Source: Sarcocystis neurona (lineage: Eukaryota; Apicomplexa; Conoidasida; Eucoccidiorida; Sarcocystidae). Taken from it: a stretch of DNA of 64,000 nucleotides. Below are positions 51,601 through 64,000 of the stretch, in pieces. Position numbers and translations under genes: made by a program. The notes below the pieces were generated by a model. The model searched no databases, had not been told where the DNA came from, and saw nothing but the letters and a program-made list of their open reading frames with translations. Position 1 is the first letter of the stretch. Every line of letters begins with the position of its first letter. The DNA is taken from positions 1,825,890 through 1,889,889 of the forward strand of contig KL647288.1 of the NCBI GenBank assembly GCA_000727475.1, given 5' to 3'.

Positions 51601-51793
51601 GGAGCAAAGAAAGGCGCGGGTTCTCTTCTGCAGCAGCAGAGCAAGGTGCTGGCATTTTCGATAAGTCGGAGGACGGGCAGAATAAAGAGAACGGGCAGTA
51701 ATCAGGAAACAGAAGATGTTCGACTTACAGCATCAGCAGTCGCAGCTCACGCTCCTTCTGCTTCGTTTTGCGTAAAATTTTAAGCAGCACCAT
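45624..51793 (-). CDS. ARL2: ARL2 small GTPase (ADP-ribosylation factor-like 2)
   Basis: Five minus-strand exons: 51793-51729, 50233-50123, 48449-48287, 47173-47093, 45761-45624. Phases agree at every junction, giving 185 residues and stop TGA; human ARL2 has 184. Residue numbers match the human protein: P-loop GLDNAGKTT at 23-31, switch-I Thr47 in APTLGF, switch-II DVGGQ at 66-70 (Gln70), NKQD at 125-128 and SA at 159-160. The C-terminus [10 protein letters not shown] matches the ARL2 LLDDISSRIF end. Position 2 is Val instead of the Gly found in most ARF/ARL proteins, so N-myristoylation is excluded; human ARL2 is not myristoylated in spite of its Gly2. Known ARL2 roles are with tubulin cofactor D in tubulin dimer assembly and as release factor for PDE6D/UNC119 cargo. 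Introns are 0.9-1.8 kb and repeat-filled. Confidence 0.95.
47749..48036. repeat. 163-bp tandem duplication in ARL2 intron 3
   Basis: CAAATGACCTTCTACCC at 47749 is repeated as CAAATTACCTTCTACCC at 47912, a 163-bp offset. Both copies continue with TGCCTATTTGTATACG, a TATATA/CATACA run, an ACACGCACACAC block and CTATCTCGCTACA. The second copy is shorter because its microsatellite parts are contracted. Confidence 0.85.
50690..51260. other. Purine tract (plus), sense-strand pyrimidine tract of ARL2 intron 1
   Basis: The plus strand is dominated by A and G for about 570 bp (GAAAGAAAGAGAGGG and similar). It lies wholly inside ARL2 intron 1 (51728-50234), so the transcript carries a long CU-rich segment. 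Long frames on both strands (Lys/Glu/Arg on plus, Phe/Ser/Leu on minus) are by-products. Confidence 0.8.
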
Positions 51794-54700
51794 TGGGGAA
51801 TCTTCAACTTCCCGAACAAAAGTGGCCGGATTTTCGAGTTAAACAAGACTTCAAATAGAACGAAGGGAAAAAGAGAGACAAATGAATTACTGCACTTCTT
51901 CTTTCGTACAAGAATGACTAGATGATCTATGTCAGAATATTCGTAGAACCTTGCACATCCACATTTATAGCTACACACGTTGCAGATACGTTGCCCACAC
52001 ATATACGTATCTGTGTACACGAGCACGGATTGATCTTCTACGTAATCATGCTGAAGGTTGAAGGGAGAATCAAAGAACGTGAATGTTGGGAAAGAAGGTA
52101 AGAAAGAAAAGGTATTACTGTTTACAGAAAATTGCGTGGCAGGGGAGAAGAAGCCCCCTCTCATGTACGCCAGGCGGCGAAACGTCGGCAGACGAGGACG
52201 ACAGCGGAGAATTATCGACGGAATAATGCAAGCAGACAACGAGTAACGAAAACAGAGCATATACATACGTATAAGCCGTTTGCCGAAAAACAGACGTTTT
52301 GCAAGGTAACGGGCCAGCAAGAAGTTTCATCCGCTCTGCCCTCTCTCCAGTAAACAGGCGGTTTCAGTGTGTCTCGGGAGTCAATTCCTTCGAATAAAGA
52401 GGGAACGGAGAAAAGAGGCGCAAGCGTGCTTAAGGGATCTATGGATACATGCAACGAAAGGCGTATGTGCAGGCACATATAACCTGCACACAACGTACGT
52501 AAATAGCATGCGTATATGCTTGTGTGTGTAAACGTGAATGATTTATACACAAGTAAATGGGAAGATGAATGGATCCCCGAGCGATCTCTTCGTAAATGTG
52601 CACAACTTACTGATATTGCATGTGTCGTGCTAGACAAGGCGTCCGCACCCGTTGTAGTCATTATACATGAAGAAAGTATTTTCTTGCGGGTGAATCTGGT
52701 CCACTGAAAGACAAGGACTTGCAGAAATTTCCACCAGTTTGTGAGTGCACAAGACAGAGATAACACACCATCCGGCAGAAGTCTACGGGTAATGTATTAT
52801 TTCCTCATGCACGACCGGAAAGAAGGGAAAGGTGCACACTGCGCGCACTACATGCAGACTACCTCGGCTACCTGCACCCGCCACCGAATTGAGTAATCGA
52901 GAAAAGATTCTGATTGAATTCCAAGAAAGGCGACAGAAGAACAGGAGAAGCTCACTCCAGTCAGGACTGCGGTGGTGAGGCAGAACGCGGCAAAAAGCGG
53001 TTTTAAAGAAGACTGTGCAGAAGCACCGCATGCTTGCAAAGCCACTTCTCCAGAATGTGTTTCTCATACAGAAACGCTGCATAAAATCTGTAGTTGCCGC
53101 CAACGGGCCTCGGCATGGACGTGCTGAAGACATCCACAAAGCACTTCAACTTAAAGATGTTTTTAGCTGTGTTCCAAGTCATAATTTCCAAGAGCTGCAC
53201 CGTAAACTCCAACATTGACGGATGGGTGTCCGTATATCTGGACGGATGTCAGAAGAAGATACATTTTATTTGGATTCTAATTCAATATTGGACTACGTGA
53301 TGCATGCGGTTGTATACCTATGAGACAAACCTGTGCGCTGCCACGAAGTTTATGTACAGCATATGTATGTAGTTGTGTAGATTCACAGCATATGCATCTT
53401 ACGTTGAGGATATGCATCTTAAGTTGTCTCAGATGATTCAGATTCCTACTCAAATATGGTGGGACTCAAGGAGTCTACTTTTTCGCGGAGGTGAGTGGTA
53501 CCCATGGTACTTGTGAAATATGCCGGGAACAGGTTGAGGTACTTACCTCAATATCTAGCAGACAAACACGTTTTTGCTACTACGATTTACACTTCACTGG
53601 GCGCTTCTGAGACAAAACAGTTTCGTACTTCTACGTGTTTAGTTTGTGGATAGCACAAATACATATATTTATATATATACATATGTATGAGTATTTTCAT
53701 AAGAGTACATATATACTGATACAGGTGTGTATGTCTCGACGGTCACACTTGTTGCAGCGAGCTGTCCGTCTAACACTATTTGAAACGTTTGTACGTTAAT
53801 ACTGTGTAATTTACGAATATAAGTAGGTGCGCGTGAATCTCTAAGGGAAACGTCGATAAATTCTTAACGCACACAGTAACAACATAATGCTTGGTTGTGG
53901 GTAGACAGACGTGTAGTTTGTAGGTGTTTACACCTACACGCCTTGTACGGTTAGACACATATAAAATTTGTTTTTAGATATGTGGGTTTTGTCGCATAGA
54001 AAAACTCATTCTACGCCTGAATCATGAGCTCATCGGTCAGAACCTTCTTCTTTGACTCACCTTTTTCTTTGTCAAAGGCCAGAGCCCCATCCACGGCAAA
54101 TCTCTCTTTCGTGGCGGTAATGAGGACGCAGATACAAAGGCTAATCTATTCACATGTAAACGGACGCAATGCAGAAACGAGTTCCTAAACAGCTGCAATA
54201 TTTTTCTCACGAAAAGTAGATGTTACGTGCGTTTGTGTATAGGTGTACACCCAGAGTTTGTGGTAGTCCACATCGTCTCCAAAGTTGGTGACTGTTCACT
54301 ACTGCATGAAACGTATATATCTACATATGTAAGTGCATACGTGTGGGATGCTGTCACTGCTTTCTGAGGTAAACCTCGGCTCCGGGCTACATTCAGTCAT
54401 ATGTGCGAACGCGGCACAGCGCCATATCAGCGCCTTTTCCGGTGTACGGCAGTGTGAGCGGATCAAACGTGATCATTCTGTGGGACAGAACGTGACCAGG
54501 CGCGACGTTGCATACACGGTGACAGACGAGTGTGCGCACGCACATTATCATACATGGTATGACCTATATATGTGTATATATATATTTCTTTTTTGAGTTG
54601 ACATACGGTAAACTCGCGTGCGCGTCGTCATCTGTGCATGGTTGATTATAAATGTATACGTATGTGTACTGTTTGTTTCCCTACCAGTGTTTGTCAGGCA

Positions 54701-57700
54701 CGAAAAATTGGGTGTGGACGTTGCCGTGTAGGTCTACGTAGAACGTACGTGTGATGCAGCTACCCCTTTCCCATCACCTACAAACGTACAGTATGCCCCT
54801 CATCATTTGCACATGCATGTGCGGACATACATATTTTTGGACAAAGGGATAGGACAGGACAGGAAAAAGTCGATAGATATCTATTCCAGTGTACTTTGGA
54901 CTGCCATAATCTTGAGCTTGTGTGTGTGGACAAGGAAGGGGGGACATGTGTGGCAGCTGAACACGAGAATAAAACGTTTCCACAGAGAGGAGGCCATTGT
55001 TCGCAGAGTGCACCATTTCAGTGCTGACGGGAAGCGTCTGAACAGCACGAGTTCGTGAAAGCTTTACATGCAGAATAGCTTTGCCTGCTGCGCATGTGGG
55101 CAAAAAAACTCGAAAAAGGCTACAAACCAGAGAGATCAAGCAGTTCACAGTCACCTGTGCACGCGTAGCACTGACATGCGCATCAGTCTACAGGGGCACC
55201 CCTGCTCACCATTTGGATGGAATCGCGTTATGTAGAACTCGCAGTCACAACTAGAATAGCACGGCGTGTCACTCACGGAAAGTCGCGATAAACGCCAGGG
55301 AACCTTTTCAATTTCCACTGTACCACGGTGGCGTGGTGACGGCCACTCGAGGGTGCAGAAGTTGGGACAAAAAATACAATGTCTTTCCACATCTTCTGCA
55401 TGAAGGGCAAATAGAAGGCAGAAGACACAAGGCAGTACTTTCCCTCCCCTGCGTATCTCGTTATCCCGTGTATATCAGGACCCTCAATGCACGTGGTGAA
55501 CAAGAAAGGCGTTTTGGCTGATATAACACTGCCTGCTTTTCTCTACGGAATTGGTACTGGTGCAGTCGCCTGTGACTACCCATGTGTCTTTGTGCCTACT
55601 GTCAATATGCTACTTGCATGTGTATGTATGTATATATATATGTATATATTTTATCTACCTATATATATATATATGTGTATGTATACGTGTAAAGACTACA
55701 TACGGACAAAGATGAATACTGAAAAAAACGCGCCTCATTGTTCAACAGAAAGGGCCGTGCTATCCGCTGTGCATCCTTGGGTACTTGCGGCGTCCGACAG
55801 TATGTGCACACACTCCTGCAGTAACACTCGGTGAGGCACTGCCGTTCGTAAACTGTGGCCTGCGGGCACCTCTGCGTATTTAGGTGTGTTAACGTTTATC
55901 CACTCCTCCGATAGGCTTCGTTTCCTGAGAATTATTCGCGTTTATTCGCATACATCGCCGATGGTCCTGCAGTTTTGTACTTTCAAATGTCACTATTTGC
56001 TAGCAGTCCCCTGTGTTGTTCCGCTGTCACTCATCTGTTGAAAGCTTCTTTTGTGCAGAAGTGATGTGTGACCAGTGGCCACAATCATTTCCCTGCAGCA
56101 CCGCACTTTGAACACGTTTCCACGCACATATTTGGACCACAAAAGCCCAATGGAAGTTCCACTCGCACGCGGAAGCGCGCTTTCCTGGAGTTCACGTGTT
56201 GACTGTAGGAGTCTCATATCCTGGAAGGTTCCCGGCCACCACATATAAGATACAGACGTTGTTTTACATCTAAGTATCACTAACGTGTAATTGGCTACTA
56301 TGTATGTGTGTACACAGGCGTATACATATATATACACGTGTATATATACATGTACATGCGTAAGCCATTCGTGTTTGATGTGTAATCGACATTCTCTAAA
56401 TGTAGAGCTCCCTTGAAAAACGTAGTTACCACCGTCAATCACGGTGCAGAATTCATGCCCTCGCAGCACAGGTCTCGCTTGCATTGGCTCCTTCACAGAA
56501 ATAGCGTATGCAGTAGAACGCGCTGATTCACTTACAAAAATAATCTCCCACATATACTGGCGCACGCAGGCGCACAAAAGATCGTCCGCAGGCATTACCA
56601 GTCAGTCACTAAAGCTCGCACATACCGTCTGCCCTTTACAAACGAGTATAGGATTCTCGTATACCAAAATGTTCCCAACTTCTACATGTGGAATTCAGCA
56701 GTGAAAACAACACACATAATACATGTATGTGTATGATTGTAGCCAGTACATGATTACAGTTATGCTTGTTGTAGGAACGTTTGCCGATCCAGTGGGACCC
56801 ACACAACTTTTGTGCACGCACTGGCCCACGTGAAACACTGCAAACACATGCGCGTTGATGATGGTGTATATAACCCGCCTACATACGTATGCCTACGTAC
56901 AGTTCCTTTCTGTGGGTTTCTCCATTATGATCCTAATCGTGCACAAAGTCTGCTTGTTACAACAGAGAGCCGCTAGAACTGCTTGGGAGCTGGAAAATTC
57001 TTGTGGCGCAACTCACAGTCTCTCTTTGCTTTCAAGAAACCCACTAATTCGGATAGCTCCTTCGAGAAGAAATTTTTCATTGCATCTATTTTATGCTGCG
57101 TAGAGATGCAGGAACTGCCCTATATTGTAAAATTCTCCTCCCTGTACACGCAGAAACGTGGAAACCGATTTCCCAAAGACGGTTGACTTCACCCTGTGGA
57201 ATGGAACCAGTATCCACATCGTACAGGTCACCCATTCAAAATGTCAAGTGTCCCTTTTTGGAGGTGCCTAGAATCTCCAAGTTCGCCTATTTCCTTCTCG
57301 TATTCGTTCGCATTATACAGCTGTAGTATTTTCAAAGAACATTGAAATGTGTCTCTTTCCTGAGCATCAGCCAGCAGCAGAACTATTGCCCCTCCTACAA
57401 AGAGAGGAGGACTCCCTCGTTCCGCGCGAGTTGATGCTTGCAGCATTTTGGGGAGGAAGAGAGGCATACGTAACAGATCAGACGGCGCGTCTGGAGAAAG
57501 CTGAATAGAAACGAAAGGCGTTTCAAAATTGGAAATCACCTGGAGTACTTCTCCTGCGGAAAGAGGTGTATCTGTGCAGAGATACATGAGCGGTATGAGA
57601 CATGTGCGCAAGCTCACTCACAAAAGGAACACATGGGTATAACTAAGATAGCAGGTTGGAAATGTAGGGCAGGTGAAGTGGATCGCTGTAAAGTACCAAT

Positions 57701-59445
57701 GGAGAATATGGAGGAAAATCCAGCCTGCCGAAGAAGTGAAGGGTGCTTTCTATGCATCCGCTTGCTTGCACGAAGTGGTGGATACACCAGAGCAGAGGCA
57801 GGAGGAGGCAATGGTATGGAGAGTAGTGGTGGCAGTAATAAAAGCAAGAGGAGTACAATTGACAAATGAGGACATTTACATGTATTTTATCAGGGACTTT
57901 CAAAGAAGAATTATAGATGCATTTTACACACCAACAAACGTCGGTGTGGAGAGAGCGAGAGAAAGAAAGATCGGTATGCATATGCAGGTAAATGGGCAGA
58001 AGAGATCTCTGTAGACTAATGTGCGGAAACGTCCACACGCACAATTATCATGAAGTGATAAACAGGCAGTCGATGGGGGATATTTAGATGGGGATACACG
58101 GGCGGACAAATAGAAGCAGTTGAGCAGGTAGTGGGTGGAGAAATAAAGACGTTTGTCAACACAGTACAAGTGGTCAGAGAGAGTCTGGCAAGAATGACAG
58201 ATGAATTTCTAGGTGAACGTGTTCTGAACGTATTTTCGCCCGCAGGTGTACAACTAGAGTTTCCTGTCTTTCTTTCTGCATCTAATCAGGTAATTCTTTT
58301 CTGAACATTACCTGCAATACGACAGCGCGATTGGGTCGTCGAACAAACGTCTTCACTCTCTCGTAGCAAGACGAATGCTGCTCATAACGCAAACGATGGG
58401 ATTTAAACCGACATGCAGCCACTGGAGAAATACCGCACCACGCGAATTAGTTCTTGATATGTAGAGAAAGTCAGCATATGATTTATCAGCAAGACTCGAC
58501 ATCTAGAGGCCTTATCCGGCGTACAGACATTATACTGATGAGACGCGTATGAACCGTAGGGAAACCGTGTGGGGTAGCTCGTTGTGGTGCCAAAACCTGC
58601 CGGTGGCAGGTGCGTCTTTGCAGGCTTTTGGAAGTGAATGGACTGGAGGTCAGCAAGATTGCAGACTTATTAAGAGTGTAACGTTAAGGGGACCAGAAAT
58701 GTATCGCTGTGAGAGAAACAAGTCTGCCGAGAACACTGTGAATAATTCCGCCCAGAACATGGCTTGACAATGACACGAGGCAGCTTACGGTGTAGAGCAA
58801 ACCCAGCATCGCAGCCAGGCTCTTTGTGTGAATGCAGTTTACAAAAGCTAGGCAATCGAAGCTGGTAGAAGGGAACAAGCCTTCAGGCAACCGAGCAGGA
58901 AGGGGTGTCTGTCGGTCGCATATGTACGAAACGCCTTCGTGAGACCGTAGTTTGCACGCACGTCACTATTCAAGTCGCAGCTTCTACGTAGTTTGAACAG
59001 GCTTACAACTATACAGCAGCAGCCTTGACGCGTGATGGGGCCCACGCACACATATGCGTCAGTACGTACACATATTTTCAAAACACCTCGGCACAGTCGC
59101 AGACATACTCAAAATACCTGAGCACACAAATGGGCATATATATATACATATATATATATGTATATATACACGCAAATATGTATGTATTCACATATACATG
59201 GCCCGGGTGCTCTGAAGTGTGTGACAGGTGCGTCCTTATGCGTACCGCCATCGCACCAGCGTACGGATACGGATGCATTTGTACTGCATGAATGCATACA
59301 CATAAACAAAAATATTTAACTAGCCGTCTACTTATCAGTCCACCTCTTCGTCTGAATATATGTGAACACATTGTGTAACAGATTTCTAAGTTATCAGCAA
59401 ACGCTCATGTACAGTACACATACACACCCACGCCTAACGTATACA

Positions 59446-59480
<35 letters not shown>

Positions 59481-62400
59481 CATATACATATGTATATAGT
59501 ACGAGTCGACATACACGCGCGAAACGGGATACCAACAAATACACAGAATCGAATATATACAAATATATTTACATAAGAGAAATGTATAGACGTCGCTCAT
59601 GCGGTTCACTTACAAAAGAGGCATCCATGTCTTCTAGAATGGCTACGTCTCGAATCTGCAAAAGGCGACCAGCACCACATCTCCTGGCTGTATCGGCATG
59701 CTGGTAAGGATCGAAGTGCACTAGCATGCACTAGAGTACACAAGTTTCGCGCTGTCTTCAAAAAGCGTCAGAGGACGAACTTACAGCAGTTGTTACGACA
59801 CACTTAGAACCAGGGATGTCAGTTCTCTCCTTCTGTCCCCCAAAGTCAACTCTAGTGCATGCTAATGCAGTGTGATTCTTAACATCCTCCTTTTTCCAAA
59901 AATGGAATGAAGTCTTAAAGTGCAAGTTAGTATTACACAGCGTTATATCTCCAGATGCTGATATCTCCGTGATATTCCATTAGTGTATACTAAGCAGCCA
60001 GGATTGCACCGACTGCCTCCCCCTGTTTTGGACTCCGCAGATGTGAAAGTCTGCGAGCAGTTATTCATCCACACGCGACATGTACCACAAGGTGCTCTCA
60101 AGTTAGTCAACGGTGATAGGAAGTCCTGTGGAAGAATATCTACAGCGTTGTGCACACAGAGTGCAGAATTTACAGTGAAAAAGTGAACCATCTGTTATAA
60201 TTCTTAGGCGAACTCAACCGTAGTTAGGGCGTTGTAGCGTTTCTCCTGATCAGGCGAGGCAGGCTTCTGACATTGTCTGAGAGTGCGTGATCACCATTTC
60301 TATAACCTGAGCTGGGGACGTTATGTTCTCTAGCCGCGAAGGCGAGCATCACTAGACGAGCACATGTCGCACAGATATCTACCAGCGGCACCCTAACAAG
60401 ACACGTCGTGCTATACTGCGTTATTTCCAGCCCGCCCTCACTGGTACGCAGTTGTAGGACAGTGAGACGTATAGCCTGCGCAGTTCACAATATGGAAGCC
60501 GTCATCCGAACTAACGAAGAAAGCTTAAAGATTCAACAACATAGGAAACTCCATGCGGTAACGTGAAAAATTTTATCCCTTAGATGCGGGTGCGCAGTCC
60601 TGAGCCAGTGGGATGGGTTATGTACAGAATGACGAGTGCGGAGAATAATATAGCCGATTAATACTGAGAATGTGGACGCGTATGTCTATGTGTCAACACT
60701 GGACTTGCTGGGTACGTGTTCGTTTTCATATCATTGACTCCTCTGCTAGGGCGGACGAAACATGTCGAAGAGACGCAGAAACGACGCGGTCCGGACAACA
60801 ATGTCCCAAGTGATACAGGAGTAAGCTGTAGCCGCGTGGCGTGGCGAAATTTGGACTTTCTTCTCTTCACAGAGAAGGGGGTGAAGGAACGGCATAGATA
60901 ATCCTCCGCCACTGAGGGGACAAAAGAGCGTAACCCATGGGAAAGAGGCGGCTCACTTGTCTGTGGTACATGAGATTTATTTCTTCGTTGTCTCCGAATG
61001 CTTCAAGAAGATATATATATGCTTATATACGTGTCTATACGACTATTCGAGCATCTCCACAGAGAAATCCATATTTCAAACGTGAGGCGGCATTCGTAGT
61101 ATAAGGGACCCTCAAGTAAGGGATCTGGCAGCAATATACTCACGTGCCTTATGGGAATGAAGAAGAACATGATGAATCGGTTTTCCTTCGTGCACAACTT
61201 GAAGTGGAGATTCTGCGGAAGCAACAAGCGCACCCACTCCGAAAGAACACCGTTCGGATACCAGTCTTACTGACTCCACAGGCCTCCATCGATCAAACAA
61301 GGCTTCGTCTTAGTGAAAATATCAGGATGCGTATATGCAGATGTATGTGTACACATATATGCATATATATATATATATGTATATGAGTAAGTACACCCGA
61401 AATGCACGTGTGTGTTCATATCCTTATTTACTATACACGTGTATATATATAATATATGTGTATACGTACAGGCATCGAACTCATGTCCCCATATGTATAT
61501 ATATGTATGCATAAATATATATATATGTATGTATATATATATATATATATATGTATATAAATTAATGTTCGTTCAAACAGATATGTGTGTGTTGTCTGTC
61601 TCCCTCCCTATATACATATATATATAAATAGATACGTATAGGCGTTGGCATCATATTTCCATCCAGATGTATATATATGTATATATATTCGTGTCAACAA
61701 ACACGTGTATACTCTCTCTCTACATATATATATATATATGTACATCCATATAAATGTTCGTATGTGCGTAAAAATATCGGCATCATATCTCCACATATAT
61801 ACATGTATAGATGTATGTTCGTATAAAAGCATACGCGTACGTACAGTTTGATGTCCGCATACACATCCACACATGGATATGCGTATAAATATGTGCAAGA
61901 CGAGGCTGGATAGAAGTACACACCATGTACACATGTGCGTGAATACACAAGTATGTATACGTACTTGAATTCGTACGTACAGACGTATACGTACGTGCTT
62001 ACACATTTATTCGTGCAGGTGTGCTCGATTCTGCACACACATATATATGCACACATGTGTGCATCTGTAGACACATGCACACACGCGTGGACAGCTCCAC
62101 ACGTGCACATATGAAGGTAACCACGAACGTACACATTTAGACCCCACATACTTTGTACCCGGGAAGCTCGACTAAATGAAGTGACGTTGGAATCCACCAA
62201 GACAGCGGCCGCAGATTCTCGTCCTTCTGAAGCGATCAATTGTTCCCGTCCAGATGGATGTACAAATTTAGGCTTTCACACAAGTTACTGCATGTACTTA
62301 CACTTCACAACAGATTGCTTCAAGGTGCTCCTGTTCTCTCCTAGAAATCACGGAACTACGCATTTACATACCTACAGACATATATAAATGAATATCCTTA

Positions 62401-62530
62401 CAAGGATGCATCTACCTGTGTCTCTCTTCCTAAATGAATATGTATGTATGTATGTATGTATACACATATGTGCACACTCGCATCCCCAAATATATATTCA
62501 CACATACATACATATGCACGTACAAGTACA
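51794..62530 (-). other. Scattered candidate exons of unidentified gene(s), mainly minus strand
   Basis: Several minus-strand blocks have good acceptor and donor signals but no recognised family. The best pair is 59850-59785 (22 codons, GTAAGT donor) followed by 59655-59614 (14 codons, TTTTGCAG acceptor, GTAAGT donor), joined in phase 0. Others: about 61213-61145 (CTTCCGCAG..GTGAGT), about 58842-58772 (GTAAGC donor), 57580-57230, about 55455-55280 (GTGAGT donor), about 55070-54835 (GTATGT donor), about 54118-54058 (GTGAGT donor) and 53210-53003. Together they could be one long gene 5' to ARL2 in the same direction, or parts of several. The plus strand across 57150-58290 also offers splice-bounded open blocks, so strand is unsettled there. 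Microsatellites occur near 53650, 55640, 56330, 59150, 59450 and 61350-61980. Confidence 0.3.
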
Positions 62531-62531
62531 C

Positions 62532-62596
62532 GTACACGTACACACACACACACACACGTACACACACACACACGTACACACACACACGTACACACA

Positions 62597-62641
<45 letters not shown>

Positions 62642-63150
62642 CAACGCGNNNNNNNNNNNNNNNNNNNNNNNNNNNNNNNNNNNNNNNNNNNNNNNNNNNN
62701 NNNNNNNNNNNNNNNNNNNNNNNNNNNNNNNNNNNNNNNNNNNNNNNNNNNNNNNNNNNNNNNNNNNNNNNNNNNNNNNNNNNNNNNNNNNNNNNNNNNN
62801 NNNNNNNNNNNNNNNNNNNNNNNNNNNNNNNNNNNNNNNNNNNNNNNNNNNNNNNNNNNNNNNNNNNNNNNNNNNNNNNNNNNNNNNNNNNNNNNNNNNN
62901 NNNNNNNNNNNNNNNNNNNNNNNNNNNNNNNNNNNNNNNNNNNNNNNNNNNNNNNNNNNNNNNNNNNNNNNNNNNNNNNNNNNNNNNNNNNNNNNNNNNN
63001 NNNNNNNNNNNNNNNNNNNNNNNNNNNNNNNNNNNNNNNNNNNNNNNNNNNNNNNNNNNNNNNNNNNNNNNNNNNNNNNNNNNNNNNNNNNNNNNNNNNN
63101 NNNNNNNNNNNNNNNNNNNNNNNNNNNNNNNNNNNNNNNNNNNNNNNNNN

Positions 63151-63241
<91 letters not shown>
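62532..63241. repeat. CA dinucleotide array interrupted by a 502-bp assembly gap
   Basis: (CA)n with CGTACA interruptions runs from about 62532 to 62640. Unknown bases occupy 62649-63150, and (AC)n resumes at 63151-63241. The assembler evidently failed inside the array, so the true length is unknown. Thr-His and Cys-Val frames spanning the gap are translations of the repeat. Confidence 0.95.
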
Positions 63242-63244
<3 letters not shown>

Positions 63245-63520
63245 AACGCGCACATGATGCGCACGTATTCACTCATGTATACATGTGTTCATGGAGAGCT
63301 ACAGAAGGAAAGAAAGAGAGAGCGAGACACAGTACCTGCACGCGGAACGCAGCACGGGAGCAGGTTTTGAATTACACAAAAAATTAATTCACTTCAACGA
63401 CCGTCTCATGCGTACCAATATGGGATAGATGTGTGCAAATACGTACAACGATATGCTAGACACCCCTACGCACGCGTACGCACATATGTTGTATATGAGA
63501 GAAAGAGAGAGCGACAGCAC

Positions 63521-63610
63521 CTGTAGACGGTAGTCGAGGTGGTACTCCGCCTTTAGCTGAAGACCGTGGTCGAGGTGAACAAGAGTGGCTGGCAGGCCTG
63601 CGCGACAGTC
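63521..63610 (-). CDS. Candidate internal exon, unidentified gene running into the right edge
   Basis: A 30-codon minus-strand block lies between an ATTATCTCAG acceptor and a CAG|GTGCTG donor, phase 0 at both ends. It encodes a balanced sequence with HLDHGLQLKAEYHLDYRL. Upstream on the same strand, the window edge holds a GAG|GTAAGC donor at about 63977 whose frame also ends in phase 0 and could be the preceding exon. It may belong to the same gene as the exons near 59.6-59.9 kb, but the assembly gap lies between them. No family is recognised. Confidence 0.35.
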
Positions 63611-64000
63611 CTGAGATAATTAAACGCAGTGAATTTGCATGCAGGCCAGGTGTTGAAAGGAAAGGCGCTTGAACACACTTTATGTGCTTGTTAAGGAAAT
63701 ATGTGTCCTATTCTGCTTTTACTGAGCGAGACTTTTAACCACTAACATGTATTTTTCGCGTCGAACGGAGTCCTGGTTTCAAAGTGAAATCAAACAAATT
63801 CGAAGTACACCGCCATTCATTGTGACACTGTGCGCGGTCCAACCCGCTAGGAAAGAAAGCCCAAATTAGATGGCCCGTTCTGTAATACTTATTCGCCTTG
63901 TCCAGAGAATGGGAGCATGTGGCCACACCTGAGGTGCTGCAGGAAGTTCCAGTCAGTTCCACGTTTGACGTGCTTACCTCAACGGTACCTGCGTCTGAAT

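Noticed and set aside
57150..58290. Plus-strand chain of splice-bounded blocks
   Set aside because: It looked protein-like, but the minus strand over 57230-57580 looks equally so and no block matches a family; kept only as an open question.
62388..63387. Thr-His and Cys-Val repeat frames across the gap
   Set aside because: Translation of a CA array and unknown bases.

Overview
The window looks like a piece of a nuclear genome from a coccidian apicomplexan (Sarcocystidae or Eimeriidae type; the genus cannot be settled from sequence alone). The signs are genes split into short exons by kilobase-long introns with GT..AG borders, introns packed with alternating purine-pyrimidine repeats (TATATGTATAC-like), and exons carrying Gln, Ala, Ser, His and acidic homopolymers. 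The protein families are eukaryotic. Nothing bacterial, no operon, no CRISPR array and no clear transposon was seen.

Three genes could be assembled exon by exon with consistent reading phase and recognised by family motifs. (1) 24210-13741, minus, six exons: a WTAP/FIP37-like protein, the regulatory subunit of the nuclear m6A mRNA methyltransferase complex, with a conserved coiled-coil core between an Ala/Pro-rich N-terminus and a long disordered Gly/Met/Ser/RS-rich tail. (2) 32182-38293, plus, three exons: an M14 zinc carboxypeptidase with all catalytic and zinc residues and two large low-complexity insertions. (3) 51793-45624, minus, five exons: a complete ARL2 small GTPase of 185 residues, colinear with human ARL2 at the nucleotide-binding motifs. 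A fourth, partial model (1786-3883, plus) encodes a degenerate EF-hand pair in three phase-0 exons; its 5' end is unresolved.

Layout: 1-5 kb EF-hand gene in microsatellite-rich DNA; 5-8.5 kb a strand-asymmetric purine tract; 9.4-9.8 kb a CTA trinucleotide array; 10-13.6 kb unique sequence without a confident gene; 13.7-24.2 kb WTAP; 24.2-29 kb nothing confident; 29.2-29.6 kb three copies of a 155-bp minisatellite; 29.5-31.9 kb a tentative minus-strand gene sharing a divergent promoter with the carboxypeptidase; 32.2-38.3 kb carboxypeptidase; 38.3-45 kb mostly non-coding; 45.6-51.8 kb ARL2; 52-64 kb scattered candidate exons, mainly minus strand, of unidentified gene(s), interrupted by a CA-repeat-flanked assembly gap at 62649-63150.

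The genes do not form an obvious pathway: one acts in mRNA modification, one in peptide processing (probably in the secretory route), one in tubulin folding and cilium/mitochondrial trafficking biology. The most interesting shared property is architectural: in the confidently placed genes the introns carry long sense-strand pyrimidine tracts, a rule that predicts a further minus-strand transcript at about 5.6-8.5 kb.
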